Shown piece by piece: positions 1 through 8,664 of a stretch of 43,177 nt of DNA. Made by a program: the position numbers and the translations under genes. The stretch comes from Flavobacterium columnare NBRC 100251 = ATCC 23463 (GTDB lineage: Bacteria; Bacteroidota; Bacteroidia; Flavobacteriales; Flavobacteriaceae), in contig NZ_PCMX01000050.1 in assembly GCF_002530675.1 (NCBI RefSeq), positions 1-43,177 on the forward strand, given 5' to 3'. Every line of letters begins with the position of its first letter. Position 1 is the first letter of the stretch. The notes beneath the pieces are model-generated. The model saw only the letters and a program-made list of their open reading frames with translations. It searched no databases and had not been told where the DNA came from.

Positions 1-58
1 ATTAGCTCGTACTTTTCTGTTTGAGGTTACTAAATTTACAAATATTATTTTAAAAATT

Positions 59-847
59 ATGAATAAAATGAAAGGGGTTTTTATTGTATTTATAGTATTG
101 CAACTGCTTGTGTTGAGTTGTAAAAAAGAAGAAGAACTTGAGGAGGCTAATTTTATACATCAGGAAAAAAAATCCGATTTTTTATTGCCAGAATCTAAAA
201 AAGGACAGGTAATAGATCATAACTACTATTCTTTATCTTATAGAGAAGAGCATGAACAGGCAGAATGGGTAGCGTATTGGTTAAATCGGAAAGATGTTGT
301 GTCTATACATCGTAAAAGGCCTTATTTTATAAATGATCCGATGATTGTAAGTAGATCAGCTAGTTGGAAAAATTATATTCGTTCTGGATATGATCGAGGT
401 CATTTGTGTCCTGCGGGAGATAGGCGATTTTCGAAGCAAGCTTTTGAAGAAACATTCTATACCTCTAATGTTACTCCTCAAAAAAAGGATTTTAATGCAG
501 GAATATGGAATCGCTTAGAACAAAAGGTACGATATTGGGCAAAGAAATATAATGAATTGTATGTGGTTACAGGAGGTGTTTTATCTCAAAAATTAAATCA
601 TATCGGAAAAGAAAATGTTACAGTACCAAATTATTTTTATAAAATAGTATTAAATAAGCGAGGAGATACCTATCATGGAATTGCTTTTTTACTACCACAC
701 GAGGATTCAGATCGTCCGCTTTATGAATTTGTTGTGTCAATAGATAAAATAGAACAATTAACAGAAATTGATTTCTTTCCAAAACTGCCTGATGAGATAG
801 AAAATAGATTAGAAAGAAATCAAAGTTATAGAGAGTGGCGTTTTTAA
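59..847 (+). CDS. DNA/RNA non-specific endonuclease, lipoprotein (NUC1 family)
   Basis: This is probably an extracytoplasmic, metal-dependent sugar-non-specific nuclease of the beta-beta-alpha-metal NUC1 (Serratia nuclease) family. Residues 5-20 are hydrophobic and end in LVLS-Cys21, a lipobox, so the protein should be lipid-anchored. The catalytic DRGH box is at residues 112-115 (His115 the general base), followed by CPAGD. The metal-site block NVTPQKKDFNAGIW has Asn146, and Glu154 follows. At 262 aa it matches compact bacterial members. The ATG at 59 was chosen because it gives the full signal peptide; an ATG nine bases later would also work. It converges on rodA with a 4-base gap and has no visible operon partner. 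The family is clear. The role (nutrient scavenging, defence or toxin) cannot be told from sequence. Confidence 0.9.
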   Translation: MNKMKGVFIVFIVLQLLVLSCKKEEELEEANFIHQEKKSDFLLPESKKGQVIDHNYYSLSYREEHEQAEWVAYWLNRKDVVSIHRKRPYFINDPMIVSRSASWKNYIRSGYDRGHLCPAGDRRFSKQAFEETFYTSNVTPQKKDFNAGIWNRLEQKVRYWAKKYNELYVVTGGVLSQKLNHIGKENVTVPNYFYKIVLNKRGDTYHGIAFLLPHEDSDRPLYEFVVSIDKIEQLTEIDFFPKLPDEIENRLERNQSYREWRF

Positions 848-851
848 AAAA

Positions 852-2108
852 CTACCACTCATTTACTTTATTAGCATCCATTTTTAAAAAGACAAAGAGT
901 AAAATGGTAAAAGCCCATAAGCTAGATCCTCCATACGAAAGAAAGGGTAGTGGAACTCCAATGGTTGGAAAAATACCAATAACCATAGCTATATTTACAA
1001 AATAATGTGTAAATAAAATAGAAGCTACTCCATATCCATAAATTCGACTAAATTTAGTGCGTTGATTTTCTGCTAAATATAAAATACGAAGCAATAATCC
1101 AGCAAATAATAAAACGACTATGGTTGAACCTATAAAGCCCCATTCTTCTCCAACAGTAGTAAAAATATAGTCCGTATGTTGTTCGGGAACAAAGTTTCCC
1201 TTGGTTTGAGTGCCTTCTAACCAGCCTTTTCCTAACAGTCCACCTGATCCAATAGCTATTTCAGACTGATTGGTGTTGTAACCTATTCCTGCTAAATCAA
1301 CTTCTTTTCCTAAAAGGATGTTAAAACGATCTCTGTGATGTTGTTGGAACACATTTTCAAAAACATAATTTACAGAAATACTAAAGCCTGACATTAGTAG
1401 AAAAACAATCGAACTAGCAACAATATTTCTTTTTACTGGTTTTGATTTGTAAAAATGCAGGATTACACCTGTTAAAGCAATAAGTACTACATATTGTGGT
1501 TTTAATAATAAAGACATGATAAAAAGAACAATAGCTCCTACGCCAGTCCATAGATACCAAGAAGGTAATCCTTCTCGATTGAGTACGAAAATCATGGTAA
1601 TGAATATGAGCGCACTACCTGCATCTGGTTGAAGCATAATGAGGCCTACAGGTATAAAAAGGATAGAAAGACCTAATAACTGATGGTTGAAATTTTTTAG
1701 ATTAATTTGACTATCGCTTAAAAATTTTGCCAGAGCTAAAGCAGTTGTTGATTTAGCAAATTCGGAAGGTTGTAAAGTAAAAGATCCAATAGCATACCAG
1801 CATCTTTGTCCTGCTATGGTTTTACCAGCAACAAACAATCCTATTAAGGTTAGTAGCGAAATTCCGTAAAGAACACTCGAAAAACGTTCGTAAAATTTAG
1901 CTTCAATAGATAATACAACTATAATTACTAAAATAGTAAAAGATATAAAAATTAATTGTTTACCATAATTTTGCGTAATATCAAAAATGTAATTTGAATC
2001 AGGAGTTACATCAGCCGAATAGATGTTAGCCCATCCTATTAATACCAATAGGATATAAATTAATACTGTAATCCAGTCGATGTTTTTTCCAACACTTTGA
2101 TGTCTCAT
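852..2108 (-). CDS. rodA: Rod shape-determining SEDS glycosyltransferase RodA
   Basis: RodA polymerises lipid II into glycan strands during lateral wall growth, paired with the class B transpeptidase PBP2. The 418-aa protein is almost entirely transmembrane (about ten helices) and carries SEDS-family signatures: LQPSEFAK near residues 112-119, QPDAGSA near 160, the GIGYNTNQSEIAIGSGG block, EQHTDYIFTTVGEEWGF, and the C-terminal GVPLPFLSYGGSS. It is the last gene of the minus-strand mreBCD-mrdA-rodA operon. Its ATG overlaps the mrdA stop codon by one base, suggesting translational coupling with its partner. FtsW is the alternative paralogue, but the mre/mrdA context fixes RodA. Confidence 0.96.
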   Translation of the reverse strand: MRHQSVGKNIDWITVLIYILLVLIGWANIYSADVTPDSNYIFDITQNYGKQLIFISFTILVIIVVLSIEAKFYERFSSVLYGISLLTLIGLFVAGKTIAGQRCWYAIGSFTLQPSEFAKSTTALALAKFLSDSQINLKNFNHQLLGLSILFIPVGLIMLQPDAGSALIFITMIFVLNREGLPSWYLWTGVGAIVLFIMSLLLKPQYVVLIALTGVILHFYKSKPVKRNIVASSIVFLLMSGFSISVNYVFENVFQQHHRDRFNILLGKEVDLAGIGYNTNQSEIAIGSGGLLGKGWLEGTQTKGNFVPEQHTDYIFTTVGEEWGFIGSTIVVLLFAGLLLRILYLAENQRTKFSRIYGYGVASILFTHYFVNIAMVIGIFPTIGVPLPFLSYGGSSLWAFTILLFVFLKMDANKVNEW

Positions 2109-4057
2109 TAATTTGTTTTTGTAACAGAGTTAGTAGTTTTTTCTAATGAATCTAGTTTTTGTTTTGCTTTGATTCTGTTTAAGGAATCTTTACGTAACCT
2201 AATTCTATACATGGAATCAATATATTTTCTAGTAAATTTGTTATATTGATGCTGAAGGCTTCTGTTGATGATGTTTTCTTCTCTAAATTTGTTAGTAATC
2301 TTTCCTTTTAGATATTTTTCAATCATAAGAGAAGTAATGGGGCCTGCAATGGTAGCTCCATAACCGCCATTTTCAACAAAAACGGCCATGGCTATTTTAG
2401 GGTTGTTTTTAGGAGCAAAAGCTACAAATATAGAATGGTCTTCTAATTGGACTTTTTTTCCGTTTATTCGTGCAAAATTTTCTGCGGTACCTGTTTTTCC
2501 ACATATTTCAATACCTTCCACGCCTAAAAAATAAGCGGTACCTGTTTTAAATACTTCTGCCAAGCCTTCAATTACTGGAGGAAAGTGTTTTTTATTTATG
2601 GTAGTGGTGTGTTTGGTTCTAAATTTAGCGTCAATTGGTTGACCTTTTATTCTCTTAATGATATGAGGTGTGTAGTAATAGCCTTTATTAGCAATCGTTG
2701 CCATCATGTTGGCTAGTTGAATAGGAGTCATGAGTATTTCACCTTGTCCGATAGAGTTAGATACAATCATGGTCGATTTTAAACGACCGTTGGGGTAGTA
2801 ACGTTCGTATGTTTTAGCGGTAGGAATATTGCCTTTTCTTCCCGTAGGTAAATCATATCCCATAAATTGGCCTAATCCAAAACTTCTTAAATGATCGCTC
2901 CAATAATCTACGCCTTTGGAAGCATTAGGAAACATACCAAGTGTTCTTAGATAGGTCGTTCCAAAGTAGGAATTGCATGATTTAGCTATCCCCATGTGTA
3001 ACTTTCGCATACCTCCTCCGCAGTGACAACGCATAAATCGTCGACCGTAACTGAATCCGTGATGGCATCCTACAGCTGTTTCTGTGTTTATCGCGCCAGA
3101 TTGAAGTCCAACTAGGGCTGTTAGGATTTTAAAAGGAGATCCTGGTGGATACTCAGCTAATAAACTTCTGTCGTACAAAGGTTTTGCTAAAGAATCATTG
3201 TACAATTTAGTGTAGTTTTTTGAACGCTGACGACCTACTAAAATAGCGGGGTCGTAAGTAGGAGCTGTAACTAAGCATAGTATTTCGCCTGTTTTAGGTT
3301 CAATAGCAATAATTCCTCCTCTTTTGTTTTTCATTAATAACTCACCATATTCCTGTAGTTTGGAATCAATGGTTAAGGTGATGTCTTTACCTTGAATGGC
3401 AATTGTGTCGTATTTGCCTTCTTTATAAAGACCAATTTCGCGGTTAAAACGATCGCGTTGAATATGTTTTACTCCTTTTTGACCTCGAAGTATTTCCTCA
3501 TACATTTCTTCTACTCCTTGTTTGCCGAGTAAGTCACCGCTTTTATAATAAGGATTTTTAGTGATTGTGGCTTCATTAGCTTGTGTGATAAAGCCAAAAA
3601 TATTAGCTCCATGATGAAATTGATAATCTCTTAAGGAGCGTTTTTGAATATAAAACCCATCAAATTTGCGTTCTTTTTCTTGAAAAGCAGCATACTCCAT
3701 TTTATTTAATTGTCCCATAAATACAGAGGGGAGAAGAGGAGAATAAACTACCGCTTTTTCTAAACGTTTTAGAAAGTCTTTTTTAGTAATGTTTAATAGT
3801 TTGCAAAACTCGACTGTATCTAGTTTTTTTACTTCTCTGGGAACAACCATAATGTCATAAGAGGGTTGGTTGGCTACCAGTAAGTTGCCATTACGGTCAT
3901 ATATATATCCTCGTTCAGGATAATCGTATTTTATTTTAATAGAGATGTTTTCTGACTTTAGTTTTAGTTCATCATCTATTACTTGTAAATAAAAAAGCCT
4001 TGCTATGATTAGGATAGCAGAAACTATAATCATACCAGGTAAAAGAAGCTTTCTCAT
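2108..4057 (-). CDS. mrdA: Penicillin-binding protein 2 (elongasome transpeptidase)
   Basis: This class B penicillin-binding protein cross-links glycan strands made by RodA. It has one N-terminal membrane anchor (about residues 5-24), a pedestal domain beginning at the PERGYIYDRNGNLL motif (47-60), and a transpeptidase domain with SPFK (Ser307 and Lys310), SCN (360-362) and KTG (521-523). The 649 aa match the family. Between the SxxK and SxN motifs lies a Cys/His cluster: Cys331-His-His, Cys344-His-Cys346 and His354. This is the region where Acinetobacter PBP2 has a structural zinc site, so a bound metal is plausible here (inference). It lies three bases after mreD and overlaps rodA by one base. 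Confidence 0.96.
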   Translation of the reverse strand: MRKLLLPGMIIVSAILIIARLFYLQVIDDELKLKSENISIKIKYDYPERGYIYDRNGNLLVANQPSYDIMVVPREVKKLDTVEFCKLLNITKKDFLKRLEKAVVYSPLLPSVFMGQLNKMEYAAFQEKERKFDGFYIQKRSLRDYQFHHGANIFGFITQANEATITKNPYYKSGDLLGKQGVEEMYEEILRGQKGVKHIQRDRFNREIGLYKEGKYDTIAIQGKDITLTIDSKLQEYGELLMKNKRGGIIAIEPKTGEILCLVTAPTYDPAILVGRQRSKNYTKLYNDSLAKPLYDRSLLAEYPPGSPFKILTALVGLQSGAINTETAVGCHHGFSYGRRFMRCHCGGGMRKLHMGIAKSCNSYFGTTYLRTLGMFPNASKGVDYWSDHLRSFGLGQFMGYDLPTGRKGNIPTAKTYERYYPNGRLKSTMIVSNSIGQGEILMTPIQLANMMATIANKGYYYTPHIIKRIKGQPIDAKFRTKHTTTINKKHFPPVIEGLAEVFKTGTAYFLGVEGIEICGKTGTAENFARINGKKVQLEDHSIFVAFAPKNNPKIAMAVFVENGGYGATIAGPITSLMIEKYLKGKITNKFREENIINRSLQHQYNKFTRKYIDSMYRIRLRKDSLNRIKAKQKLDSLEKTTNSVTKTN

Positions 4058-4060
4058 TTT

Positions 4061-4567
4061 TTAACGTTTGCTAGGCTTAAATAAATAAATAAATATAATG
4101 CTTACTATTAATGTAAATAGGGAAGCAAAAAGGGTACGGATTAGAGCATCTAACATAAACACGAATTTAAAAAATTCAAGTGTAAAAAGTACAAGATGAT
4201 GCGTTATGATAGAAATTAGAATAAAAGTAAACCGTTCCGGAGATAATCGGTCGTTTATTCGTATTGTTTGATATTCGTAACTTAAACCGAATGCAAATTT
4301 AAAAAAGCTGGGTCTTAAATATGCTAATATTAAACAGGCAGTGGCATGAATACCTCCGGAATTATCAAAATAATCTATAGAAAGACCTAATAAAAAACTA
4401 CTTACCAATAATCCCGCTTGATTCGTGTTGACAGGGTATAAAAGTATGAATAGAATGTATGGAAAGGGATTTATAAAGCCAAATAGGTTTATTTTGTTTA
4501 AAATAATTACTTGAACCGCAATTAGCAGGATAAAGCGAACGATATTTGATATAAGAGTACTATTCAT
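4061..4567 (-). CDS. mreD: Rod shape-determining protein MreD
   Basis: This small integral inner-membrane protein of the elongasome links MreC to PBP2/RodA in rod-shaped bacteria. The 168-aa sequence has five or six hydrophobic segments and the family-typical stretches NLFGFINPFPYILFILLYP and GLSIDYFDNSGGIHATA. Sequence conservation in MreD is low, so the call rests on length, topology and position between mreC and mrdA. Its start overlaps the mreC end by eight bases, a coupling overlap. No other role is likely in this context. Confidence 0.93.
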   Translation of the reverse strand: MNSTLISNIVRFILLIAVQVIILNKINLFGFINPFPYILFILLYPVNTNQAGLLVSSFLLGLSIDYFDNSGGIHATACLILAYLRPSFFKFAFGLSYEYQTIRINDRLSPERFTFILISIITHHLVLFTLEFFKFVFMLDALIRTLFASLFTLIVSIIFIYLFKPSKR

Positions 4568-5390
4568 CTTTTTTTACTGTTTCGGCTTCGAGTTTGTTGA
4601 TTTCGGCGGCGTTTTTGTTTTTGATTATATACACATGATTTAAATTTGTCATATCAGTGAATAAACGAACATCTAGTGTGTAATAATTAGTTTCAGTATC
4701 CATGTAGATACGATCAATAATTCCTACAGGTATGTTTTCAGGAAAAATAGTTGAACGCCCACCAGTTACAATTGTATCTCCCTTTTTAACGCTTGCCAAT
4801 CGAGGGATTTCAATGAGTTGAGCGTAGCCAGCATTTTTTGCTTTCCAGATCAAAGAACCAAAATGATTTGTCCTTTTGACTTTGGCATTTATTTTAGATT
4901 TTAAATTTAATATGCTTATTACCGTTGAATAGTTGGGAGATGTTTTTTCGATAACACCTACAATCCCTTCACTACTAATTACTCCCATGTCTGGTTTTAT
5001 ACCTTTGATTGAGCCAGAACTAATTGTTAGATAATTTTCTGTTTTGTTGTATGAATTATTAACAACTCTAGATTGTATAACTTCGAGTTTGTCGTAACCT
5101 TTGATAGAATCTTTTGGTAGGATTGTAACACTATCTTTTTTATTAAAAAGTAGTTTTCTTAAAAAAGCATTTTCCTTTGCTAATTTGTTATTCTGATCTT
5201 GTAAGCTAAAATAGGTTTCTACTTCATTTACTTTTTCGTACACACTTCCTGTAACTGCATTGGCGGAATTTACCATTTGACTTCTATGGTAAGAATGTGA
5301 TTGAATGGTAAGTGTTAACGAAAATACCAAAAGCAGCAAAAACAGCAACCGAGTGCTGTTTTTTATAATGAAATTTAGAATTTGCTGCAT
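4560..5390 (-). CDS. mreC: Rod shape-determining protein MreC
   Basis: This periplasmic scaffold binds PBP2 and organises the elongasome. An N-terminal membrane helix (about residues 10-29) is followed by a coiled-coil segment (about 55-80, NEVETYFSLQDQNNKLAKEN) and the two beta-barrel domains, which include SSGSIKGIKPDMGVISSEGIVG and the KGDTIVTGGRSTIFPENIPVG block typical of MreC. The length of 276 aa is normal. The gene lies 49 bases after mreB and overlaps mreD by eight bases. Confidence 0.95.
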   Translation of the reverse strand: MQQILNFIIKNSTRLLFLLLLVFSLTLTIQSHSYHRSQMVNSANAVTGSVYEKVNEVETYFSLQDQNNKLAKENAFLRKLLFNKKDSVTILPKDSIKGYDKLEVIQSRVVNNSYNKTENYLTISSGSIKGIKPDMGVISSEGIVGVIEKTSPNYSTVISILNLKSKINAKVKRTNHFGSLIWKAKNAGYAQLIEIPRLASVKKGDTIVTGGRSTIFPENIPVGIIDRIYMDTETNYYTLDVRLFTDMTNLNHVYIIKNKNAAEINKLEAETVKKDE

Positions 5391-5439
5391 CGTAAAATAA
5401 TAGTAAAGGTTGTTATACTATGTTGTGTTTGAAAAGCAT

Positions 5440-6468
5440 TTATTTGATTAAAATGCTACGGAATCGGTTTAAATTTTTAAGCGTCATACCAGTTCCTCTA
5501 ACGACAGCTCTTAACGGATCTTCTGCGATAAAAACAGGTAAATCCGTTTTTTGAGAAATTCGTTTGTCTAGCCCTCTTAGCATAGAGCCTCCCCCAGCTA
5601 AATAAATACCTGTATTGTATATATCTGCAGCCAATTCAGGAGGTGTTTGTGATAAAGTTTCCATGATGGCATCCTCAATACGCTGAATAGATTTGTCTAA
5701 AGCTTTAGCTATTTCGCGATATGATACTTCTACTTGTTTAGGTTTACCTGTTAATAGATCACGGCCTTGAACAGACATATCATCAGGTGGTGAGTCTAAA
5801 TTTTCTATAGCTGCTCCTATTTCAATTTTTATTTTTTCGGCTGTGGTTTCTCCTACAAATAAATTATGTTGTGTACGCATGTAATAAATGATGTCGTTTG
5901 TAAATACATCACCAGCAATTTTAACTGATTTATCACAAACAATACCTCCCAATGCAATTACAGCAATTTCAGTTGTACCACCACCTATATCTACAATCAT
6001 GTTGCCTTTGGGTTGCATGATGTCTAAGCCAATACCTATAGCGGCCGCCATTGGTTCATGAATTAAATATACTTCTTTACCATTTACACGTTCTGCGGAT
6101 TCTTTTACTGCACGCATCTCTACTTCGGTTATTCCTGACGGGATACAAATTACCATGCGTAGAGCAGGAGTAAACAATTTTTTTTGTAGAGCAGGAATGC
6201 TTCTTATGAGCATTTTTATCATTTGCTCAGAAGCGTCAAAATCTGCAATAACACCGTCTTTTAACGGACGGATTGTTTTTATATTTTCGTGAGTTTTCCC
6301 TTGCATCATATTAGCTTCTTTTCCCACGGCAATAATTTTGCCAGATATGCGGTCACGTGCTACTATGGAAGGGCTATCGATAACAACTTTGTCGTTGTGT
6401 ATAATTAACGTGTTTGCGGTACCAAGGTCAATTGCAATGTCCTCAGTCATAAAATCAAAAAATCCCAT
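5440..6468 (-). CDS. mreB: Rod shape-determining actin homologue MreB
   Basis: MreB is the cytoplasmic actin-like ATPase that polymerises under the membrane and orients wall synthesis. The phosphate-1 loop IAIDLGTANTLI starts near residue 11. The phosphate-2 motif MIVDIGGGTTEIAVI and the adenosine motif IYLAGGGSMLRGLD are present, and the N-terminal MGFFDFMTED is a possible membrane-contact end. The 342-aa length is standard. This is the first gene of the operon: a TACTTTTG promoter box lies about 46 bases upstream and a strong terminator separates it from the peroxiredoxin gene. In many Bacteroidota purH directly precedes mreB (known context); here two genes lie between them. Confidence 0.97.
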   Translation of the reverse strand: MGFFDFMTEDIAIDLGTANTLIIHNDKVVIDSPSIVARDRISGKIIAVGKEANMMQGKTHENIKTIRPLKDGVIADFDASEQMIKMLIRSIPALQKKLFTPALRMVICIPSGITEVEMRAVKESAERVNGKEVYLIHEPMAAAIGIGLDIMQPKGNMIVDIGGGTTEIAVIALGGIVCDKSVKIAGDVFTNDIIYYMRTQHNLFVGETTAEKIKIEIGAAIENLDSPPDDMSVQGRDLLTGKPKQVEVSYREIAKALDKSIQRIEDAIMETLSQTPPELAADIYNTGIYLAGGGSMLRGLDKRISQKTDLPVFIAEDPLRAVVRGTGMTLKNLNRFRSILIK

Positions 6469-6513
6469 ATTTCCTTTTGAGGGTTACTTAGTTTTATAGA
6501 ATATACTAAGTTG

Positions 6514-6521
6514 CAAAAGTA
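6514..6521 (-). promoter_or_regulatory. Promoter -7 box of the mreB operon
   Basis: Read on the minus strand this is TACTTTTG, an exact match to the Bacteroidota -7 consensus TAnnTTTG. It lies between the peroxiredoxin terminator and mreB and would start transcription near 6507, giving a leader of about 40 nt. No clear -33 TTTG is seen at the usual distance. Confidence 0.65.
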
Positions 6522-6543
6522 TGAAAATATTTTGGTTTATACG

Positions 6544-6589
6544 AAAATAAAAATTGCGTTAAAAATTTTTTTAACGCAATTTTTATTTT
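6544..6589 (-). terminator. Terminator between peroxiredoxin gene and mreB
   Basis: A near-perfect 22-bp stem with a 2-base loop: the arm with core TTGCGTTAAAAA at 6544-6565 pairs with its complement at 6568-6589. A/T-rich ends on both sides let it work in either direction. It begins at the peroxiredoxin stop codon and isolates that gene from the mreB promoter. Confidence 0.85.
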
Positions 6590-7239
6590 TAGTTGGAGAA
6601 CTGCTTGCTTAATAATCGGGATAAGTATTTTGCGGTGCTAATTCTGTCATTTTTAAAGGTTTCTTTTCCTTTTTCCCAGTTAGCAGGACATACTTCTCCT
6701 GTTTCTTGTATACTTGTGTACCCCTCTATAAGTCGCATGAATTCTAATACATTTCTACCTAGAGACATATTATTTAAGCTTTGGTGGAATACAATGCCGT
6801 TTTCATTAATTAAATACGTAGCTCTATAACTTATATTGTCATTAATGGTTATTTCGTGGTTGTTTTCTGTGGTTTTCTTTCCATCTAATATGCCTAATAT
6901 ATTAGAAAGATTTCTGTTTGAATCAGAGATTAACGGATAGGTAATTCCTTTAATTCCACCTTCAGTAGCATCTGTTTGTAGCCACGCATCATGTGTTTCT
7001 ACTGTGTCGCATGATGCTCCGAACAATAGTACGTTTCTTTCTTCAAGTTCTTTGGATATTTCTTGAAAAGCAAATAACTCAGTAGGGCATACGTATGTGA
7101 AATCCTTCGGGTAGAAAAAAAGTAATATTTTTTTGTTTTCTTTTTTTGCTAATTCGAATAGATTTACTTCTGAAACACCTTTGTTTTTTTGAATTGTTTT
7201 TACAGAAATACTAGGGAATTCTTTGTCAATTAATATCAT
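6589..7239 (-). CDS. Typical 2-Cys peroxiredoxin (AhpC/TSA family)
   Basis: This thiol peroxidase reduces hydrogen peroxide and organic hydroperoxides. The peroxidatic cysteine is Cys51 in FYPKDFTYVCPTE, the PxxxT/SxxC motif of the family. The resolving cysteine is Cys184 in GEVCPANW, which identifies a typical 2-Cys enzyme, and Arg162 in NMSLGRN is the expected active-site arginine. The 216-aa length is slightly long. The GGLG loop reads GGIKG, and no C-terminal YF motif is visible, so it may resist overoxidation (inference). It is transcribed alone: a terminator follows the stop codon, and the upstream region holds two small palindromes that could be operator sites. There is no ahpF beside it. 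Confidence 0.92.
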   Translation of the reverse strand: MILIDKEFPSISVKTIQKNKGVSEVNLFELAKKENKKILLFFYPKDFTYVCPTELFAFQEISKELEERNVLLFGASCDTVETHDAWLQTDATEGGIKGITYPLISDSNRNLSNILGILDGKKTTENNHEITINDNISYRATYLINENGIVFHQSLNNMSLGRNVLEFMRLIEGYTSIQETGEVCPANWEKGKETFKNDRISTAKYLSRLLSKQFSN

Positions 7240-7320
7240 ATTTATCTGGTTTTAATATTTAAAAAAGTACATGTTGTTTTTTATTATAAGTGTTTTTATT
7301 TTTAATTTATCCTGTTATGT

Positions 7321-7347
7321 GTAAATATATTTACCACTAGATGGTAG
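7321..7347. promoter_or_regulatory. Overlapping palindromes upstream of the peroxiredoxin gene
   Basis: GTAAATATATTTAC at 7321-7334 is a perfect 14-base palindrome. It overlaps TACCA-N5-TGGTA at 7332-7346. They lie about 85-110 bases upstream of the peroxiredoxin start. A regulator operator is possible, but in such AT-rich DNA the first palindrome could be chance. No regulator can be named. Confidence 0.25.
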
Positions 7348-7404
7348 CGTTTATTATGTTTTGGAACTTAATAAAGGGGAGTGAAAATTATTTGTTTTTA
7401 CTAC

Positions 7405-8256
7405 TTATCGCTTTTCTAAGTCTGTTATTCTTTTGTTTTGTTCTTCAATCTTCCTGTTTTGTTCAATAGAATAAAGTGTTAACTCTTCAATTTTTTGAAG
7501 AAGTTTTATTTGAAACTCGCCTATATTTACTCCTTCTTGTTGCATTTGTTTTGCAGAGGCTATTTCGGGAAGGTGTTTTTTTGTTTTAATATGTTTTTCT
7601 ACGTCTTCTAATTTGGGGAGATTGTAATTTTCCTCAAATACAAAGTCTGCTGTAGGGGTAGTGGTTACCTTTATTTCTTTTGCTTCAAGTCTGCCTTGTA
7701 AGGCAGTGTCTCCGTTGTTTCGTATTATTGCGCTTTTACCTATTCTTGTTCCTCCTTCAAAATCGCTCATGTAATTAACCCATAATTCATCATTATTTCC
7801 ATGTACCAAAGCTCTTTGATCTAATATTTTACCTTGGTCCTGACCATCACTCATTCCTAATTTTAAATCAGCTCCTCCTATAGATGTGTTTCCATAAACT
7901 TCAAATTTATTATCTGATGATTTGCCACCAATTCCTACATTACCATTTTCACCTATTAGTAAAGCATCTATATATTTGTGTGGTATTGTTTCGTTGTGTA
8001 CTCTAAAGAAATACCCTCCGCCATAGTGTTTTTCATTTGAATTGTCAGAAATGATATTGTCATTTGCATCATGACCAATTTTTATATGTGTATGATTGGA
8101 TGACTGATTGTCAAAAATAGTATTTCCATTAACCTCAAGTTTTTGAGAAGGAGTTAGCGTTCCAATTCCGGTATTTCCTGAAGTAGGAAAGATGTTTTGA
8201 GCGTTTGTATTGTTGAAGATGAATATTATAAAAAAAAGGACTGTCAACTTTTTCAT
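7405..8256 (-). CDS. Secreted hypothetical protein, repeat plus coiled-coil tail
   Basis: I do not recognise a characterised family. The protein (283 aa) starts with a Sec signal peptide (cleavage near AQ, residues 19-20). It then has repeats of the type TGIGTLTPSQKLEVNGNT (about 27-45) and NVGIGGKSSDNKFEVYGNT (about 107-125), and ends in a tail LPKLEDVEKHIKTKKHLPEI followed by a coiled coil to residue 283. This organisation is common in secreted Bacteroidota proteins resembling tail-fibre or S74 chaperone-tailed proteins, where the C-terminal coil trimerises; that part is inference. No T9SS C-terminal domain is evident. It is transcribed alone, with a possible long leader of about 265 nt. 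Confidence 0.75.
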   Translation of the reverse strand: MKKLTVLFFIIFIFNNTNAQNIFPTSGNTGIGTLTPSQKLEVNGNTIFDNQSSNHTHIKIGHDANDNIISDNSNEKHYGGGYFFRVHNETIPHKYIDALLIGENGNVGIGGKSSDNKFEVYGNTSIGGADLKLGMSDGQDQGKILDQRALVHGNNDELWVNYMSDFEGGTRIGKSAIIRNNGDTALQGRLEAKEIKVTTTPTADFVFEENYNLPKLEDVEKHIKTKKHLPEIASAKQMQQEGVNIGEFQIKLLQKIEELTLYSIEQNRKIEEQNKRITDLEKR

Positions 8257-8527
8257 TATGGTGTTTTTGTTTTGATGGTTTATTTTACTGAATGAGTACT
8301 TTGTTTTTCTTTATTTGACCTAGATTCTATACAATTATACGATTTGAGTGTTTTTAGTTACAATAGTTTGTTATTGTTTGGAATTTTTCCTCTTTTTTAA
8401 GGATTTTTTTGCGATTTTTAAGTTATACAAACGGATATTAGAATTTTGATACTAATATATCTGTATGTTTAGAAATTCGTTAGGCAATTTCTGTTATAAA
8501 AATCATTTGAGGTATTTAAGGGCGTTG

Positions 8528-8535
8528 CAAAAATA
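8528..8535 (-). promoter_or_regulatory. Candidate promoter -7 box for the secreted hypothetical gene
   Basis: TATTTTTG on the minus strand matches TAnnTTTG exactly. If used, the 5' leader would be about 265 nt, which is long for this group, so a nearer non-consensus promoter is also possible. Confidence 0.4.
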
Positions 8536-8608
8536 AGTTATGTAGATAAAATAATTGGTATTTATAACAAGATATATTGTTAGTGAAAAGTTAAAAATGT
8601 TATTTTAG

Positions 8609-8640
8609 AAAAACCCTTGTTAATTTAAATTAACAAGGGT
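8609..8640 (-). terminator. purH intrinsic terminator
   Basis: A self-complementary stretch at 8613-8640 (arm ACCCTTGTTAATTT, 14 bp) is followed on the minus strand by five T residues. It sits 24 bases after the purH stop codon. Confidence 0.85.
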
Positions 8641-8664
8641 AGGAGTTTGGTTTAAAAATTACTT

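Larger units (their letters stand above)
8257..8664. other. 408-base intergenic region
   Basis: No ORF of note. It contains the purH terminator (8609-8640), a candidate promoter box for the 7405-8256 gene (8528-8535), and AT-rich unstructured sequence between them. Nothing else was recognised. Confidence 0.6.

Noticed and set aside
7405..8256. Prophage tail-fibre gene
   Set aside because: It has a Sec signal peptide and no phage neighbours. GIGT/KLEV repeat proteins are common secreted proteins in Bacteroidota.
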